The notes under the pieces: generated by a model
Seen by the model: the letters and a program-made list of their open reading frames with translations, nothing else
The model's database searches: none
Told to the model about the DNA's origin: nothing
Shown: positions 11,651 through 23,873 of the stretch, piece by piece
How positions within the stretch are numbered: the stretch's first letter is position 1
Layout of the letters: each line of letters starts with the position of its first letter
Source of the DNA: Deinandra increscens subsp. villosa
Taxonomy: Eukaryota > Streptophyta > Magnoliopsida > Asterales > Asteraceae
Reading direction: 5' to 3'
Length of the DNA stretch: 64,000 nucleotides
Assembly (NCBI GenBank): GCA_039602395.1
Contig: JBCNJP010000019.1
Coordinates: forward strand, 4,078,337-4,142,336
Position numbers and translations under genes: made by a program

Positions 11651-14308
11651 CTACAAGTCTAAAAAACCTTCACGTGCGTGATTTTTAAAACGTCTCTTCC
11701 CCCCTTCTTTCTAATTTTTTATTGGTTCATTTGTTTTTAAGATTTTCTTAAAAAGAAAAAAGTAATGATAAGTGGGCTTTATAAGGCGCGTTATGAGTAC
11801 ATCATCTTTAGTCATGGAACACTTTACTGACTGGACTGACACTTGTCAAAAAACGCCTAAAGAAGATGCTCCATTACTACATATAGCCTTACAAAAAGAC
11901 AGATGGGTGACTTAGCTGTTAAAAGAAAGGTAGTCCTCGTGATTTCTTGAAAATAACGAGTAAGGTATTAGTCTTTTTAGTAACAATTTGAGGCTTGTGG
12001 TTTCAGTTTTGTAACGAGTTTAGGTGTTAAGAATAACTTCCGCTATATTTTCGGTTAAATTAGAATTTAATGACCAAAATACCATTTTTAGAGTCAAAGG
12101 ACCACTTATGTAATTGACCCTTTTTTAACAAGAGGGACCGATTGTGTATTTCGCTTAAACTAAAATAAAACAAAAAGTTAAACCCAGATAGATCTCTCTG
12201 CTCCTTTTAATTGAACGGATTAAACCCTGATTTTGCTCCTAAATTAAGCCTTCTTCCTGTTGTTAACCGTCTTCTTCATCTTCACCGCGTGATCCGGCGT
12301 CGTTTCACCGGGGTTCGATATACAATATATTGTAAGTTTTTTTTTTTATATCCGTCGTTCTATCATCTAATCGTTTGTTTTCCGAATTTACTATAAGTTA
12401 GGGTTTTCGTTTAATTCGGAGTTGGAACATTAATTTTTTAGGTCTATGCTCGCGTTGGAATCTGATCCGTTAGATTCGAGCAGATGATCACAGATCGCTT
12501 TTCAAATCATATCAGATGAAAGAAATCTGTCGAAATGTATGTTCTTCCTCCTAATCTGAGAAAAACATACATTTGAATCAATATGTGCAACAACAATAAA
12601 AGCATACATTTTTTGCTCGCTCTTTAATGGAGCCTTCATCTCCATCAACGGAAACTCACACCGATCGATGAAATTTGTGGATTTACCAAGTATTCTGGAG
12701 TGAAGTTTGTGGTTAACCCCTCCCTCACAAAGGTGTTTCTAGATTAATTTAGAACTAAATTAGTGGGCGGGTGTTTTTGTCATTAAAATAAAATAAAAAG
12801 AACAGTTTTAGCTTCAAGATTTGCAACAAAATTTATGAAGATATTAACTATATGTACAATTTTCATTTATTAATAGCCCTTTGATATTATTAGGCCACGT
12901 GACAGCATTAGCTAGATGCCACGTGACACTTAAAGTTTCTTTTATTAAGTCTTGATTTAGTAGATAAGCGTTAAGTTTTTTTACAAATGTTTTATGTATC
13001 TGTGATTTCTCTGTCACAACATAAGGTTACGTTATACTTTAGCAATACATCTGTTTTGTCTTTTTGATGGCGCAACCCTTACCTAACTTTATACCGATCA
13101 AATCATTTTTGGACATCTTACATATAAAAGCTAAGGGTTAGATTCAAATGAGAACTATTTATTTTGAGAACTTTTGAGTACTAAATCTCAACCACTAATT
13201 TTAGGTGAGGACCACTATAATTCATGGGGAAATTTTCCATATATATAAACCAGTGGCTTAGAATGGTTCTCAAAATTTCTCAAAACCAATTGGTTTTCAA
13301 ATGATCCTCTTCCTAAAAGTTAAACCAAACAATTTTTTTTAAAAAAAAAACAACTTATTGACTTTTTTTTTCCTACCACAAAAACTAATCCTAACATATT
13401 TTTATAAAAAAAAAACTTCTTTTGTAAAAATCATAATACAATAAATACTTTTGCCAAAAAAAAATCATTTTTATGCTTAAATAAGCAATCCCAAACACCA
13501 TCTAAAACCTATGAGAATTATTATTTTATCATTAAGCTATCCCACCTATCTCACAAACGTAGCTTTGGTGGTTGGCTATCCTTATCAGGACCAATTTAAT
13601 ATTTTATTAAAAAATAATTTATCTCTTCCAACTACAAGAGGCAACCACACTTAGGCTCCGTTTAATTTTTTTTAAAGATTTATGTCTGAATCTAAATACT
13701 ACTTCTGAATGTTAAGAGGTAGTTCAAATGTATGAAAGCTGAATGAACCAGTGACGGAGCCTAGTCGATGGAGACGGAGCTCTAGTCGCCGGAGAATGAA
13801 CAACTTTTTTTTAGAGTTAAGAGATTCTAAAATGTTCTAAAATGTCTTGATGGTTAAGGCGTCATTAAGATCTAGAACCCCCACTACATATATTCTTAGT
13901 TTTTCGCAATCCAATCCGGCCCAGTTTTTTTTTATATAAATATTGTTCATTCTATAAAAGTTATCAAAATATCAAAAATAATTATTTTACTTTTCAACCT
14001 GATAAATTACTTTTATTAAAATTTACTTTTTTAAAGAAATCTGTTTTCAAAGTATTTTTTTCTGAAGAACTCTGTTTTTGAAGTATTTTTTTTTTAAGAA
14101 ACGTAAAAAAGCCTAAAAATAATAACAAAAACATATAAAAGTATTTCTTATTAAGCCTAAAACTAATCCCGAGCTTAACATATTTTGCTTATTAAAAAAA
14201 ATAAACAAGCCGGCTCATGTTGGCTCTGTTTGTTTCACACAAACGTTTCTCAACACTGATAATAATAAAAGTATTCTTTTTATAAAAAAAAAAACTAAAG
14301 AAACCTAA
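11651..14308. other. Intergenic, no intact gene
   Basis: AT-rich. Around 12180-12420 the sequence looks like a plant 5' leader (pyrimidine-rich, AGGGTTTTCG), but no ORF of recognisable type follows. No exon could be identified. Confidence 0.4.
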
Positions 14309-14612
14309 GGCCGGACGGAGTGGGCGGCGTGGGCGCCGCGGCGCCGAAATTCTAGGCGGCAAACACCGCCGCCGGTCGATCGGCAACGACAAAAAACCAT
14401 TTTGAAATCGACATCTCGCCGAACGGCATACTCATTTCCCAAAGCCTTTATAGCCGTTGAACGGCTCTTTGGATTAAAAAAAAAAATCTTTTATTTTTTA
14501 CAATATATATATATATATACATATATCACCACTAATTCTACTCACTCTCACATTTCTCTCATTTATCATTCTCTCACATTTCTCTCATTTATCCTCCCAC
14601 ATATTATTCAAA

Positions 14613-16010
14613 ATGGATCGGTTTCCATTCAACATACCCAACCTCCCAACCAGTTCTGAAGAATCATCGGACTCTAACGATGAAGATACTAATTTCCTCG
14701 AATTAGTTGTAGCGGCCCACGAGCAACAAATATATCGGCCGCCACAACAAAGACAATATGTTTACCGACAACGTATCGAAGCTAGAGACCGACTTATGAG
14801 ACACTACTTCGATGAGGATTCGGTCTACAATGAGGAGGTGTTTAACGATAGGTTTCGGATGTCCAAACGATTATTTTTAAAGATAGTTGCCGACGTCCAA
14901 GCGCACAACAATTACTTCGCAGAGGGGATGGACGCCCGAGGAAAAGAAAGCTTCACGGCTATACACAAATGCACATCCGCCATTCGCCAACTCGCATCAG
15001 GTAACGTTCTTGATGAATACGATGAATACCTAGCTATGGCCGAGAGAACCTCACGTGAAACACTTGATCATTTTGTTACATCTGTTTGTCGATTATATAA
15101 AGATGAGTTTTTACGTGCCCCAACTAGCCACGATATTGCACTTTTATATCAGGCACACGGATCGTATCATGGTTTGCCCGGTATGACACTTGATCATTTT
15201 GTTACATCTGTTTGTCGATTATATAAAGATGAGTTTTTACGTGCCCCAACTAGCCACGATATTGCACTTTTATATCAGGCACACGGATCGTATCATGGTT
15301 TGCCCGGTATGTTAGGCAGTATTGACTGCACGCATTGGGACTGGAGAAATTGCCCAAAACAATATCGATGGCAGTTTCATCGGGGTGACCACAAGTACCC
15401 AACCATCATGCTTGAAGCCATAGCATCACAGGATCGTTGGTGTTGGCACGCGTACTTTGGTGTTGCAGGTTCAAACAATGATATCAATGTTTTGAACCAA
15501 TCGCCATTGTTTACCAATGAGATGCACGGGATTGCTCCAAGGTGTCCATTTGTTGTTAACGGTCGTCAATACAAGAGGGGATACTACCTTGCAGACGGTA
15601 TCTACCCAACTTGGTCCACTTTTGTGAAGGCATATCATCATCCGGTTGATCTAATTGACAAAAGATTCAACAAGCTTCAAAAGGCGGCAAGACAGGACGT
15701 CGAACGCTTTTTTGGTACCTTGAAAGGTAAGTGGAGGATACTCCAACAGGGTGCCCGAGCAATGACAAGAGAGAAAGTTGCAAGAATCATATATGCGGTA
15801 ATTATTTTAAACAACATGATTCTAAAGGATGAAGGGAAAGCGATATCACCAGTGCATATCAGAGACCCTCCCGTTAATGTGAACGTTGATCCGAATATCA
15901 TTTCGGAGTTACGAAATGCGGAGACACACTTCCAACTTCGACATGATATCAAGATGCACATTGAAGAGAACGTCGAGGTTGTTTTAACGGAGGCGGAAGT
16001 TGAGGAGTAG
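14613..16010 (+). CDS. PIF/Harbinger transposase (DDE superfamily), with internal 42-residue duplication
   Basis: A 465-residue ORF of the plant Harbinger transposase (DDE_Tnp_4/plant transposon protein) type, which cuts and pastes the element in the nucleus. An acidic N-terminus (SSEESSDSNDEDTN) is followed by RFRMSKRLFLKIV and the KCTSAIRQLA block typical of the family. The catalytic acidic residues appear intact: Asp238 in GSIDCTHW, Asp290 in GSNNDINVL, Glu364 in DVERFFG, with YYLADGIYP in between. Residues 150-191 and 192-233 are the same 42 residues (TLDHFVTSVCRL...YHGLPGM) repeated, just before the first catalytic Asp. Without the repeat the protein would be 423 residues, close to usual family length. 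The start at 14613 gives the complete acidic N-terminus. The frame is fully open, but activity with the extra segment is doubtful. Confidence 0.85.
   Translation: MDRFPFNIPNLPTSSEESSDSNDEDTNFLELVVAAHEQQIYRPPQQRQYVYRQRIEARDRLMRHYFDEDSVYNEEVFNDRFRMSKRLFLKIVADVQAHNNYFAEGMDARGKESFTAIHKCTSAIRQLASGNVLDEYDEYLAMAERTSRETLDHFVTSVCRLYKDEFLRAPTSHDIALLYQAHGSYHGLPGMTLDHFVTSVCRLYKDEFLRAPTSHDIALLYQAHGSYHGLPGMLGSIDCTHWDWRNCPKQYRWQFHRGDHKYPTIMLEAIASQDRWCWHAYFGVAGSNNDINVLNQSPLFTNEMHGIAPRCPFVVNGRQYKRGYYLADGIYPTWSTFVKAYHHPVDLIDKRFNKLQKAARQDVERFFGTLKGKWRILQQGARAMTREKVARIIYAVIILNNMILKDEGKAISPVHIRDPPVNVNVDPNIISELRNAETHFQLRHDIKMHIEENVEVVLTEAEVEE
15060..15311 (+). repeat. 126-bp in-frame tandem duplication inside the transposase
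   Basis: 15060-15185 and 15186-15311 are identical 126-bp units (ACACTTGATCATTTTG to TTGCCCGGTATG). 126 is divisible by 3, so the frame stays open. No difference between the units was seen, so the event is recent or an assembly artefact. Confidence 0.95.
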
Positions 16011-16351
16011 TTTTTTTTTAATTGTATTGTCTTTTTATTTTAATTAATGTAATGTCTTTTTTTATTTTAATGTAATGTTTTTTTTTAATAAATGTAGTGT
16101 TTTTTATAAAATAAATATAGTGTTTTAAAATTAATTACAATATAAAAATAACTCAAAACATTAAAATATATTAACCTACAATTCTTCATAATCCTCACCA
16201 CTCCCTACCAAAATCCTTCAAAATTCTTCAAAAATTTTTTTTTCTCTTTCCTGCGTGGCACTCTCCTATTTGCTACAACCCATTCTTCAAAATCCTAAAA
16301 ATTCTACCACTCCCCCTCCATAACAGTACCAATACGTAATAAACATTTCAG

Positions 16352-17351
16352 GTACCGATACATCAAGTGGGTTAACCGGGTGATGTGTCATCACAGGAGC
16401 CATGTGATTCAAGATTCAAAAATGTGCTTTGATTTAGACAAGCACTCAAAGAATGCGACAACAAAATGGATAGAGTTTGCTATATCTGAGAATGTCCAAA
16501 ATCTTGAACTAGATTTGTATTAAAATATGTAAACCAAACTTAGTTATAATATTATTTATATTTATATTACACTATTAGTTGTGACATATTTTAAGCTGGT
16601 ATTGGTGTACCAACTCTAAACCATTACAATGGTTCCTTGACACCCCTTCATGACTGTGTATATATGTAAATTAGTTATATCAACACATGTATTACCTGAT
16701 ATGTCTTAAAAAAAATTATAATTAATAACCTTATATATAATTATTATTCTATGTTTTAAGCATAAGTTTAAATGTAAATATAATAAATAATAAAAAAATT
16801 ATAAGCATACATGTGAAATAAAGATAAAAAATATTTAAAATTATAAATAATAAATAATGAAAATTTAATAATTATAAAATTATATTTTAAGATAAGATAA
16901 AATTGATATGTTATTATAATTTATTAAGTTTTAAAAATTTATTAAAATAAGAAAATTGATATTCTTAATATTTAGTTATTTAATATCATTAGTATTTAAT
17001 AGGAAAGATAGACGGGAAAATTTTTAATGAGGATGACACGTGTCATTGAGGATTTTTTATTATTATATAGTAGATACCTTGAATAGATAATGATGGAGGA
17101 TGAAGAGAGTGTTAGTGATTAAGCGAGAAACTTTCCAACGGTACATTTTCCTTTCATCCCTTATTACAGTTTTTTTTCTTTTTCTGAATGCTTCCGTATT
17201 TCTCTAGGAAAATATGCACCTTCTTTCTTTCCCTGAGCTGCCTAGATAGAAGGAAATCTTGATGATAGTAGGAGCATGGGGTGATGATAGTCTCCTTAGG
17301 TTGACTTGTTTGGCCAAAGCATGCCCAAATTTGTACAAATTTAAGATTCAG
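16352..17351 (+). pseudogene. F-box/LRR (FBD-type) gene remnant
   Basis: After a TTTCAG acceptor, 16352-16520 reads RYIKWVNRVMCHH, CFDLDKHSKNATTKWIEF and NVQNLELDLY then stop. This matches the segment between F-box and LRRs in plant F-box/FBD/LRR proteins. A second piece at 17271-17351 reads GAWGDDSLLRLTCLAKAC then PNLYKFKIQ before GTACTT, an LRR exon with donor. The F-box itself is missing here; the Harbinger element at 14309-16320 occupies the place just upstream. Intact members are substrate adaptors of SCF ubiquitin ligases. Confidence 0.65.
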
Positions 17352-17999
17352 GTACTTAATTTATAGTTCTTTTAAGGAATGTATTCAACTGAATTTTAGT
17401 CTTTGATGCTAGATGGAGATGATTACAGAATTATTGTTTTTATCATTTTTGTTTCTTAGGCTGCTGACACTAATTAACCATATGTATTTCAATGACTCTC
17501 AGTGGGATGGAGTTTAGTACACGCAAGTCCGTTTACAAATTATTATAAGTGATAACTTCTGTAATTAACGTCAAAAAAGAATATATAATTGATAAGTGTT
17601 AAACTTGAAAGATTCACTGTTATGATAGTAGACATCTTAGCCATTAGGCACATTCATATTAGTTTTGGTATATCCTACTTTCAAGCCCAAGGTAGCAGTG
17701 GCTGTTATTTATTTTGTTTCATGTGTAAATTACCTTTCTATTCTTTTCAATGCCCAATTAATTATGCATTTGATTCTTTTTCATTTTTGATCCTATGAGT
17801 AAATTTCCTGCGCAAATCTAGTTGAAGCATAGAATTGAAGTGCATTAGAATAACTGTCTTTGATATCATCGCTAATCCTTATATATATATATATATATAG
17901 GAGTTAGTTAATCCTTTATGTTAAGAATCTTTGTAGTTAGTGAATGAAATATAGTAGGTTATAGAATTGAAGTGCATTAGTGAATGAACTAAAGCAACG
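17352..17999. other. Decayed LRR gene tail and AT-rich DNA
   Basis: Sequence around 17370-17520 resembles 19920-20190, so it is the 3' part of the same F-box gene family in decay. A TA run lies near 17881-17898. Nothing else seen. Confidence 0.4.
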
Positions 18000-18585
18000 T
18001 ATTGCCGGAGTTTACTTGCCTGAGATCGCAGAAGGAGTCGAGCGGAGCAGAGGAGAATGTGTGTTCTGTGTGTCTTTTCTGTATGATATCGACGGGTTTA
18101 AATAGCCACAAGGTGGATTGCTGACATCAATCAGCATTAAAAGCGATTATCAGTTTCTAAAATAACTGATTGCGTATTAACTAGGATGGAGTGTTCTCCA
18201 AGAACGGATCATTTCCTAAAATAGAACAGCGGGAGGAGCAAAAACAAGTCTGCGTGAACCCGATCATTTTTAAGTTGCATTCGTGACAATACAATTTATT
18301 AACCATCCAAGTTCCTTGGCTTATAAACCACACTTCATTTTGAACAATTTCCAATGTGGGACAAATGGTTTCTAGCTCAAATATATATAGTTTGTAGACC
18401 ACATTTTGAGCATCGATATCTCATTCACCTCTTAATCACTTTGGACGTTTAATATCTCGTTGGAAAGCCCTTGTTCTAGGCTATTCAACCATATCAAATA
18501 ACCCATCTAATTATTATATCTACATATAAATAATTATGTCCAAAGTTAGAGAAAAATACATCATTTTTCCTTATTTTTTCCAACA
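18000..18585 (-). mobile_element. LTR fragment related to the solo LTR at 55.6-57.1 kb
   Basis: It shares TCGATATCTCATTCA, TTTGGACGT and CGTTGGAAAGCCC in the same order with the solo LTR at 55649-57051 and ends TTCCAACA in the same way. A TATA-like segment and a transcript-leader-like stretch lie on the minus strand. No matching 5-bp target duplication was found at the left, so it is truncated or diverged. Confidence 0.5.
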
Positions 18586-19171
18586 CACCTAACTAATTAA
18601 GAAAACGTCATACAAACAGCCTTTGGATTGTTGATCCAGATCATCCCCTCGCACATGCTTGCTTTTCAACAGGTCACCTAAAACATGAATACATCATATT
18701 CTGAAAACACACCACTAAAACTAAAGGGAAGAAAGCCGGCGTCAATCCACTAACCAAACGCACTACCAATACACGAATTTCCAATCTTTCCAAATCAGAA
18801 TTTAGAATTGCTAGTTTCAAGTTAACAATAGATCATCTTTTGCACTTTTCTTGAAAGGGGACGGGAAAAGGATTGACCGGCAAAGAACATGTATGGTGAT
18901 TTCTTGAAAAACATGCTAAGAGTTTATCCTTTTTGATAACCTAAATCAGAAGTTTTTGTTGTGGTTCATGTGATCTCAACTGTCAAGTATCTGTATAGAA
19001 GTAACTTGTTGATGGGTATAGTTTTCAAGTGCATAGCATTTAGGCATTATGTATTATGTCGTTGTCTTAGTATGTGATGATTTTCGTATTTTAGATCTAT
19101 GTTATATTTTTCTGTGTATTAATGGTGTGTATTTATGAAGGGCGATAAATATCACTACAATTCTGAGCAGA
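18586..19171. other. Intergenic, nothing recognised
   Basis: No ORF or repeat boundary could be supported. Confidence 0.4.
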
Positions 19172-20210
19172 ATGCTGGATGAAATTCTAGTTTCTATTTT
19201 GTCCAATTTGCCTATAAATGAGAAAGCAGTCACCGGTCCTCTTTTAAAAAGATGGATTCGTTTAGATTTGAAGTTAATGAAAGAATGGAAGCAATAGCGT
19301 TTCAACTAAAGTTGTGCTTTCCAGCAAGCACAGCAGCCCTATGATTCAAGATTTCAAATGTTGCTTTGATTTGGACAAGCATTCAAAGTGAGCAATAACT
19401 AAATGGATAGAGTTTGCTATATCCAAGAATGTCCAATATCTAGAGTTAGATTTAACGGGTGAAGAGGGTACTTTTGCTGATGATCCTGCTCAAAACTTTG
19501 TTTTTCCCACCAAAAGTTTGGATAAAAAACCAAGCGTCTCGTGGAGGAGACAGTCTATGAATGTTCGTTCTTCGCATGCCTTCTACTATGGCGATGGAGA
19601 TAAAGTTCATTAAATCTCTCATTATAAAGAGTTGTGTTAATATCAATTATAAAGAGTTGCCCAGTTCTCCAACATCTCTTCATTTATAACTCAGGCCATA
19701 TGGTGAATGTTAAGATCAGGGGACCATTGCCTGCTCTAACAAAGCTTGAGATACAATACTGTTCTTCACTTGAATCCATTGCCATATGTGATTCAAACCT
19801 TTGCTTTCAGAAATAATCCAAGGCTTACAGCTATTTCCATAGGTGATGTTTATTTAGGGATAGAAAATAATTTGTTTCAACAGATATGTTGTTGCATCCA
19901 TTACTAATCTAGCTCTCTCTTAAGGAATGTATTCAATTGAATCGGTTCGATATAAGATACACTTAGCCTTCGATCTTAGATGGAAACAATTCATTTGAGA
20001 TTTATGGTTTTCGTTGTATTTGCCTGCAAGGGTACTTCTAACACTGGAAATTAACCATATATATATTTCACTGAATGTTGTCATTTCTGATCTTAATATT
20101 AGTGGGAAATCAGTACGTTTACAGTTCTCTTTTTCTGGCGAAAAAAGAACATGCATTAATGATGGATCTCAGTGGGTTCCAGTTTCTGTACCAACCAGGC
20201 CTGTTTATTA
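19172..20210 (+). pseudogene. F-box/LRR (FBD-type) pseudogene, second copy
   Basis: 19172 begins MLDEILVSILSNLPINEKAV then LLKRWIRL, a clear F-box. It stops at a TAG shortly after. From about 19330, CCFDLDKHSK, a TGA, then AITKWIEFAIS and NVQYLELDLTGEEG follow, homologous to 16400-16520. From 19640, SCPVLQHLF, VNVKIRG and LTKLEIQYCSSLESI are typical LRRs of this family. Later sequence to 20210 matches further LRR regions in broken frames. Several stops and frame changes make it non-functional. Together with 16352-17351 it points to a local duplication of an F-box gene. Confidence 0.75.
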
Positions 20211-20707
20211 ATCATGAGTGAACTCTGTTAGCATCAGAGTTCTTAAATGGAAAAGATCACCAATGACTAATCTTCATCAAGTTCAGTCAAGTAGGCCTGA
20301 GATGTTGGAGCAGGACAGCAGGTTACAAAGTGGGCCGAAAGTTAGGCCGCACAGAGGTTGCTTGAGTATAATGAGTGGCCCAGCCCGGCTGGGTAGGATA
20401 GGGGCATGGAGGAGGAGAGGCCCACGAGGATGTAGGCCACCATGAGGCCTGAGGAGGTGGGCCGGCCCACTGTTCTTGACATCTTGTTGCTGGTTTTGCT
20501 GGTCATGCTTTGTAGGATTTTAACTAATAACGTACTTTTTGTTTGGGGGTCATCATTTTACCATCAAGTTACCCTTTCAGATTTTTTTTAACGACAATCT
20601 TACTCTTACTCCTAAACTATACCACATGTTTACGGTTGTCGTGATGGAACTTAAGACCTCCTTAAATGAATAGATGGTGCTCATAAAGACATAGCTTCTC
20701 CCACTTA

Positions 20708-22996
20708 GGGGGTGTTTGATAACCTCTTACTGGGTCCGGTAAGAGCTGACCCATGACCCAGTAAGTGGTCAGCCCGTTTGATAAAAATAAAGGAGAGCTC
20801 TGACCCAAACTTAAGCACTGACCGAATCCTTCCTAAACACATCTCTGACCGAGACTTTCTTTTCCTCAAAAATACACAGAACTCAATCCTTGCCCTAAAT
20901 ATCAAAATACGCCGCTCCTCCCTGACCAAATCTCCTACGCCGCTCCTCCGCTGCCGATCGCGTTCTTACGCCGCTCGCGCTTCTCCGCCGACGCTCCTCC
21001 GCCGGCGCTCCTCCGCCACTCGCACAGTGCTCCTCCGCCGCTCCACAACCGCTCCACAGCCGCTCCAGCCCTAAATCCCTATCGGCAAGTATTTCATCTT
21101 TGATTTAATTTCACAATTCCTGATATTGAAGCATCGATGATACTGTTTCTTAATTCCTGATATTCATCTACAATTTCTTGCAATTTTGATGTTAATATCG
21201 TTGTGAGCATACCCTGATGATGTTAAAATACGTATTTACTTCGTCTTTTTTTAGTTCTTTTTTTCCTTTTTGTGACTTGGGTTTGTTGAAAAATTGAATC
21301 TTGAATTGGAGGTTTTAAGTAGAATGGTGGGTCGGAATCTCAAATTGAGTCTTGAATTTTGAATTTTTGATTTGGGTTTTCGATTTTGTATAGTGGGTTG
21401 GTGAAAAAATTGAATTTTGAATTGCAGATTTTAAGTATAATGTTAAATCTTGAGTTTTTGATTTGGGTTTTCGATTTTGTAACGTGGGTTGGTTGAAAAT
21501 TTGAATCTTGAATTGGAGATATTAAATATAATGGTGGGTTGGAATCTCAAATTCAGTCTTGAATCTTGAGTATTTTATTTGGGTTTTCGTTTTTGTAACG
21601 TCGGTTGGAAATTCTAATTGATAATCTTACCACATCAAATTAAATCCATACAAATGGGTCAAGCAACAAACTATTTGGGTATTTGATAATAGAGTGTGGA
21701 TTTGGATACAATGGATTTAGAAGAAAAAAAATGTTGTAGTTAATCACTGGCTTTCACAATCTACTCATGGAGTGTTATGAGTAGTTAACCAGTTTATATG
21801 TTCTTGAAAAAGATAGCCTTTACCAGTTGTTAAGATGCAAGCTTTAATCTTGAAAACCTTCAGGCAACCACCACCATTAATATCTTCAAAGCATGGTCTA
21901 CAAGCTTTTTAAGAAGATTTAAGGGATTATTTGGTTGTTGCTTTGGGTTTTGGGTGATGTATAGTTATTATTGAATAGGGTTATTGAAGGAGTTATCTTT
22001 TTTAAGAAGATTTTTAGTGTTTGGATTCATGTGAATGTGGATTACTTGTATAGTTTCTAAAAATGCTTTGTATAGTTTCTAAAAATGCTCAGTTAATGGA
22101 TTATTTGTATGCTCACTGATGATGCTCATTGTTTGGATATTCAAGTCTACTTGATGTTTTGTTGATGCTCATTGTTGATGTTTTTAATGGTAGCTTATCA
22201 GTTTGTTTGGATATCCAACAAATGGCTCCTTATCCTTTTCCAGTGCAGAGAGACGTTGTCATAGGTTGTTTTGCAGTCCATAATTTTATATGAAAATACA
22301 ATATTCAAGATGAATTATTTATGGACTTTGAAGAAATCACTATGGCTACTCCTAATGTGCAAGGTGGAGGAAGTGAGAGCATAGAATGGGGTTCAGAAGG
22401 CGTTGAATATATGACTACTTTGCGGAACCAGATTGCTAATCAACTATTTTCAAGTGCTTCAAGTTAAATTTGTATGAGTTATGCTTGATTTAGATTTTGT
22501 ATGACACTTTGAATTTTAAAATATTATGTGTGTTTTAAAGTTGGTTATTTTTAATTATCACTAAACATAAGATAAAACAGAAAGTTTGTTATTATTTTTT
22601 TATCGTTTATATTAATGAAGATACAATTATGGTTTTTAACTTTAAAAAACGTATTTTTATTTAATTAAAAAGAAATATTTCTATTATAAAAGAATGTGTT
22701 TTCTTTTTTAACACGTACAAAAAATTGATTGTATTGATTTTTTGTTTTAAAATTTCTTTTATATTTTTTTTATAAAATGTTTTTAATACATAAAAAACAA
22801 ATTAGCTATATACATTACTCTGTCAGCTGTCGTTCAAAGAGAAGAGAAAAAAAAAAAAAAAACTCAGTCAGCTCTTACCCAGTCAGCTACTATCAAACAC
22901 CCAAGTTTCAACCAAAGTTTCTTACTCAATCAGCTCTTACTCACTCAGCTCTTACTCAATCAGCTCTTACCCAGTTAGCAACTATCAAACACCCCC
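20708..22996 (+). mobile_element. PIF/Harbinger element, internally deleted (GGGGGTGTTTGATA ends)
   Basis: The ends GGGGGTGTTTGATA and its inverse TATCAAACACCCCC are flanked by TTA on both sides (20705-20707, 22997-22999), a PIF/Harbinger target duplication. Subterminal motifs GTAAGAGCTGA (left) and TCAGCTCTTAC (right, repeated about every 15 bp at 22924-22975) look like transposase-binding repeats. An internal copy of the end (CTATCAAACACCC near 22890) is also present. The interior has a GC-rich leader-like block (20930-21070), long AT-rich DNA and only the last part of a transposase (22222-22467). Confidence 0.85.
22222..22467 (+). pseudogene. C-terminal fragment of PIF/Harbinger transposase
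   Basis: It reads MAPYPFPVQRDVVIGCFAVH then NFI, a TGA, and KYNIQDELF, ending with NQIANQLFSSASS and a stop. QRDVV...CFAVHNFI is the usual C-terminal block of plant Harbinger transposases. TGA at 22291-22293 stands where Arg is usual (HNFIRKYN), a likely CGA to TGA change. The catalytic domain is gone. Confidence 0.7.
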
Positions 22997-22999
22997 TTA

Positions 23000-23597
23000 G
23001 TGTCCTTTAAGGAATTTTTTTGACCATATATATTGCGTTGGGCATTTAATAAGATGTCTCTTTCTTAAAGATCGAGAGTTCGGTCCCATAACGTACAAAC
23101 ATCAAGTGTTGTGGTGAATGTTTGTGAGGGGAATGTGTGATCTTATTGACAGTGGGAAAGTTTAATGTAGAATGATCGGTTCTTCGCTTTCTTAGTATAG
23201 TACAAAAGGCTTCCAGAGTTGTCTTGGCTTTGAAAGTAAGATATGCAAAATCAATCAATGAACCAATCCCTCACCCATATATATATTGTGGTTTTACCAA
23301 TAATTCAGTTGACACTTTAATTAATTAAATTGACTACAAACCTTAAAACGACTTAAACTTGCCTTTTATTCTAAACATGGTTGGGTTTGGAATCCCATGT
23401 TAGCAAGTTTTTAAGTACATGAACAAAATTTATAAAGTTTGCCACTTTTATAGTAAATTAACAAACAAAACTTGGAACATAATATTCATTTCCCTACTAT
23501 AAATGTTAACTCCTTAAACCTTAATGTTTGAGTGTTATTTTGCTAAATATGTTTGTTTGTGGCTAAGATTGTTAACTATTAAGTTTTTTATTTTTTG
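23000..23597. other. Intergenic, nothing recognised
   Basis: AT-rich; no ORF or repeat could be supported. Confidence 0.4.
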
Positions 23598-23745
23598 AGC
23601 GGCAATTTTGGCTCAGCGACGTATCGGAGCTGGTTACCCTGGATCTACCCACTTTCCCGAGTCCGAACCTCATAGCGAGGGAACCCGGAAGCACCCCAGT
23701 ATTGGGCGAGAACCGGGCAAGCCCGTAAATCCTTAGTTAAGTGTT
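23598..23745 (-). mobile_element. GC-rich SINE-like retroposon (tentative)
   Basis: An abrupt GC-rich island in AT-rich DNA. Read on the minus strand it has GGTTCGGACTC, similar to a tRNA-type B box, and ends in an A-rich tail (complement of TATTTTTTG at 23590). Tail and box suggest a pol III retroposon, but no A box or target duplication was established. Confidence 0.35.
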
Positions 23746-23873
23746 CTTTATGCATGTAAAATCCAATAAATCTAAAGGCTCAAAAAGTATATTATATTTT
23801 TGGAAGGATATATTAAGAAGTTTTGTTTACACGAAGATTTTTCAAACAAGTGGCAAATGTGTATGATCCCTTA

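Larger units (their letters stand above)
14309..16320 (+). mobile_element. PIF/Harbinger DNA transposon, near complete
   Basis: A 2,012-bp element flanked by the 3-bp target duplication TAA (14306-14308 and 16321-16323). The termini are imperfect inverted repeats: left GGCCGGACGGAGTGGG, right end reversed TGGAGGGGGAGTGG. A 3-bp TAA/TTA target site is the hallmark of PIF/Harbinger. It carries one full-length transposase ORF. I did not see the companion Myb-like second ORF that PIF elements normally need, so it may be non-autonomous despite the intact transposase. It sits about 30 bp upstream of an F-box remnant exon (16352), so it inserted into or next to that gene. Confidence 0.8.

Noticed and set aside
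12211..12396. 61-residue ORF in a leader-like region
   Set aside because: No recognisable family and no continuing exons.
22924..22975. Regularly spaced short repeats that could suggest a CRISPR-like array
   Set aside because: They are 15-bp subterminal repeats of a Harbinger element in plant DNA, with no spacers.
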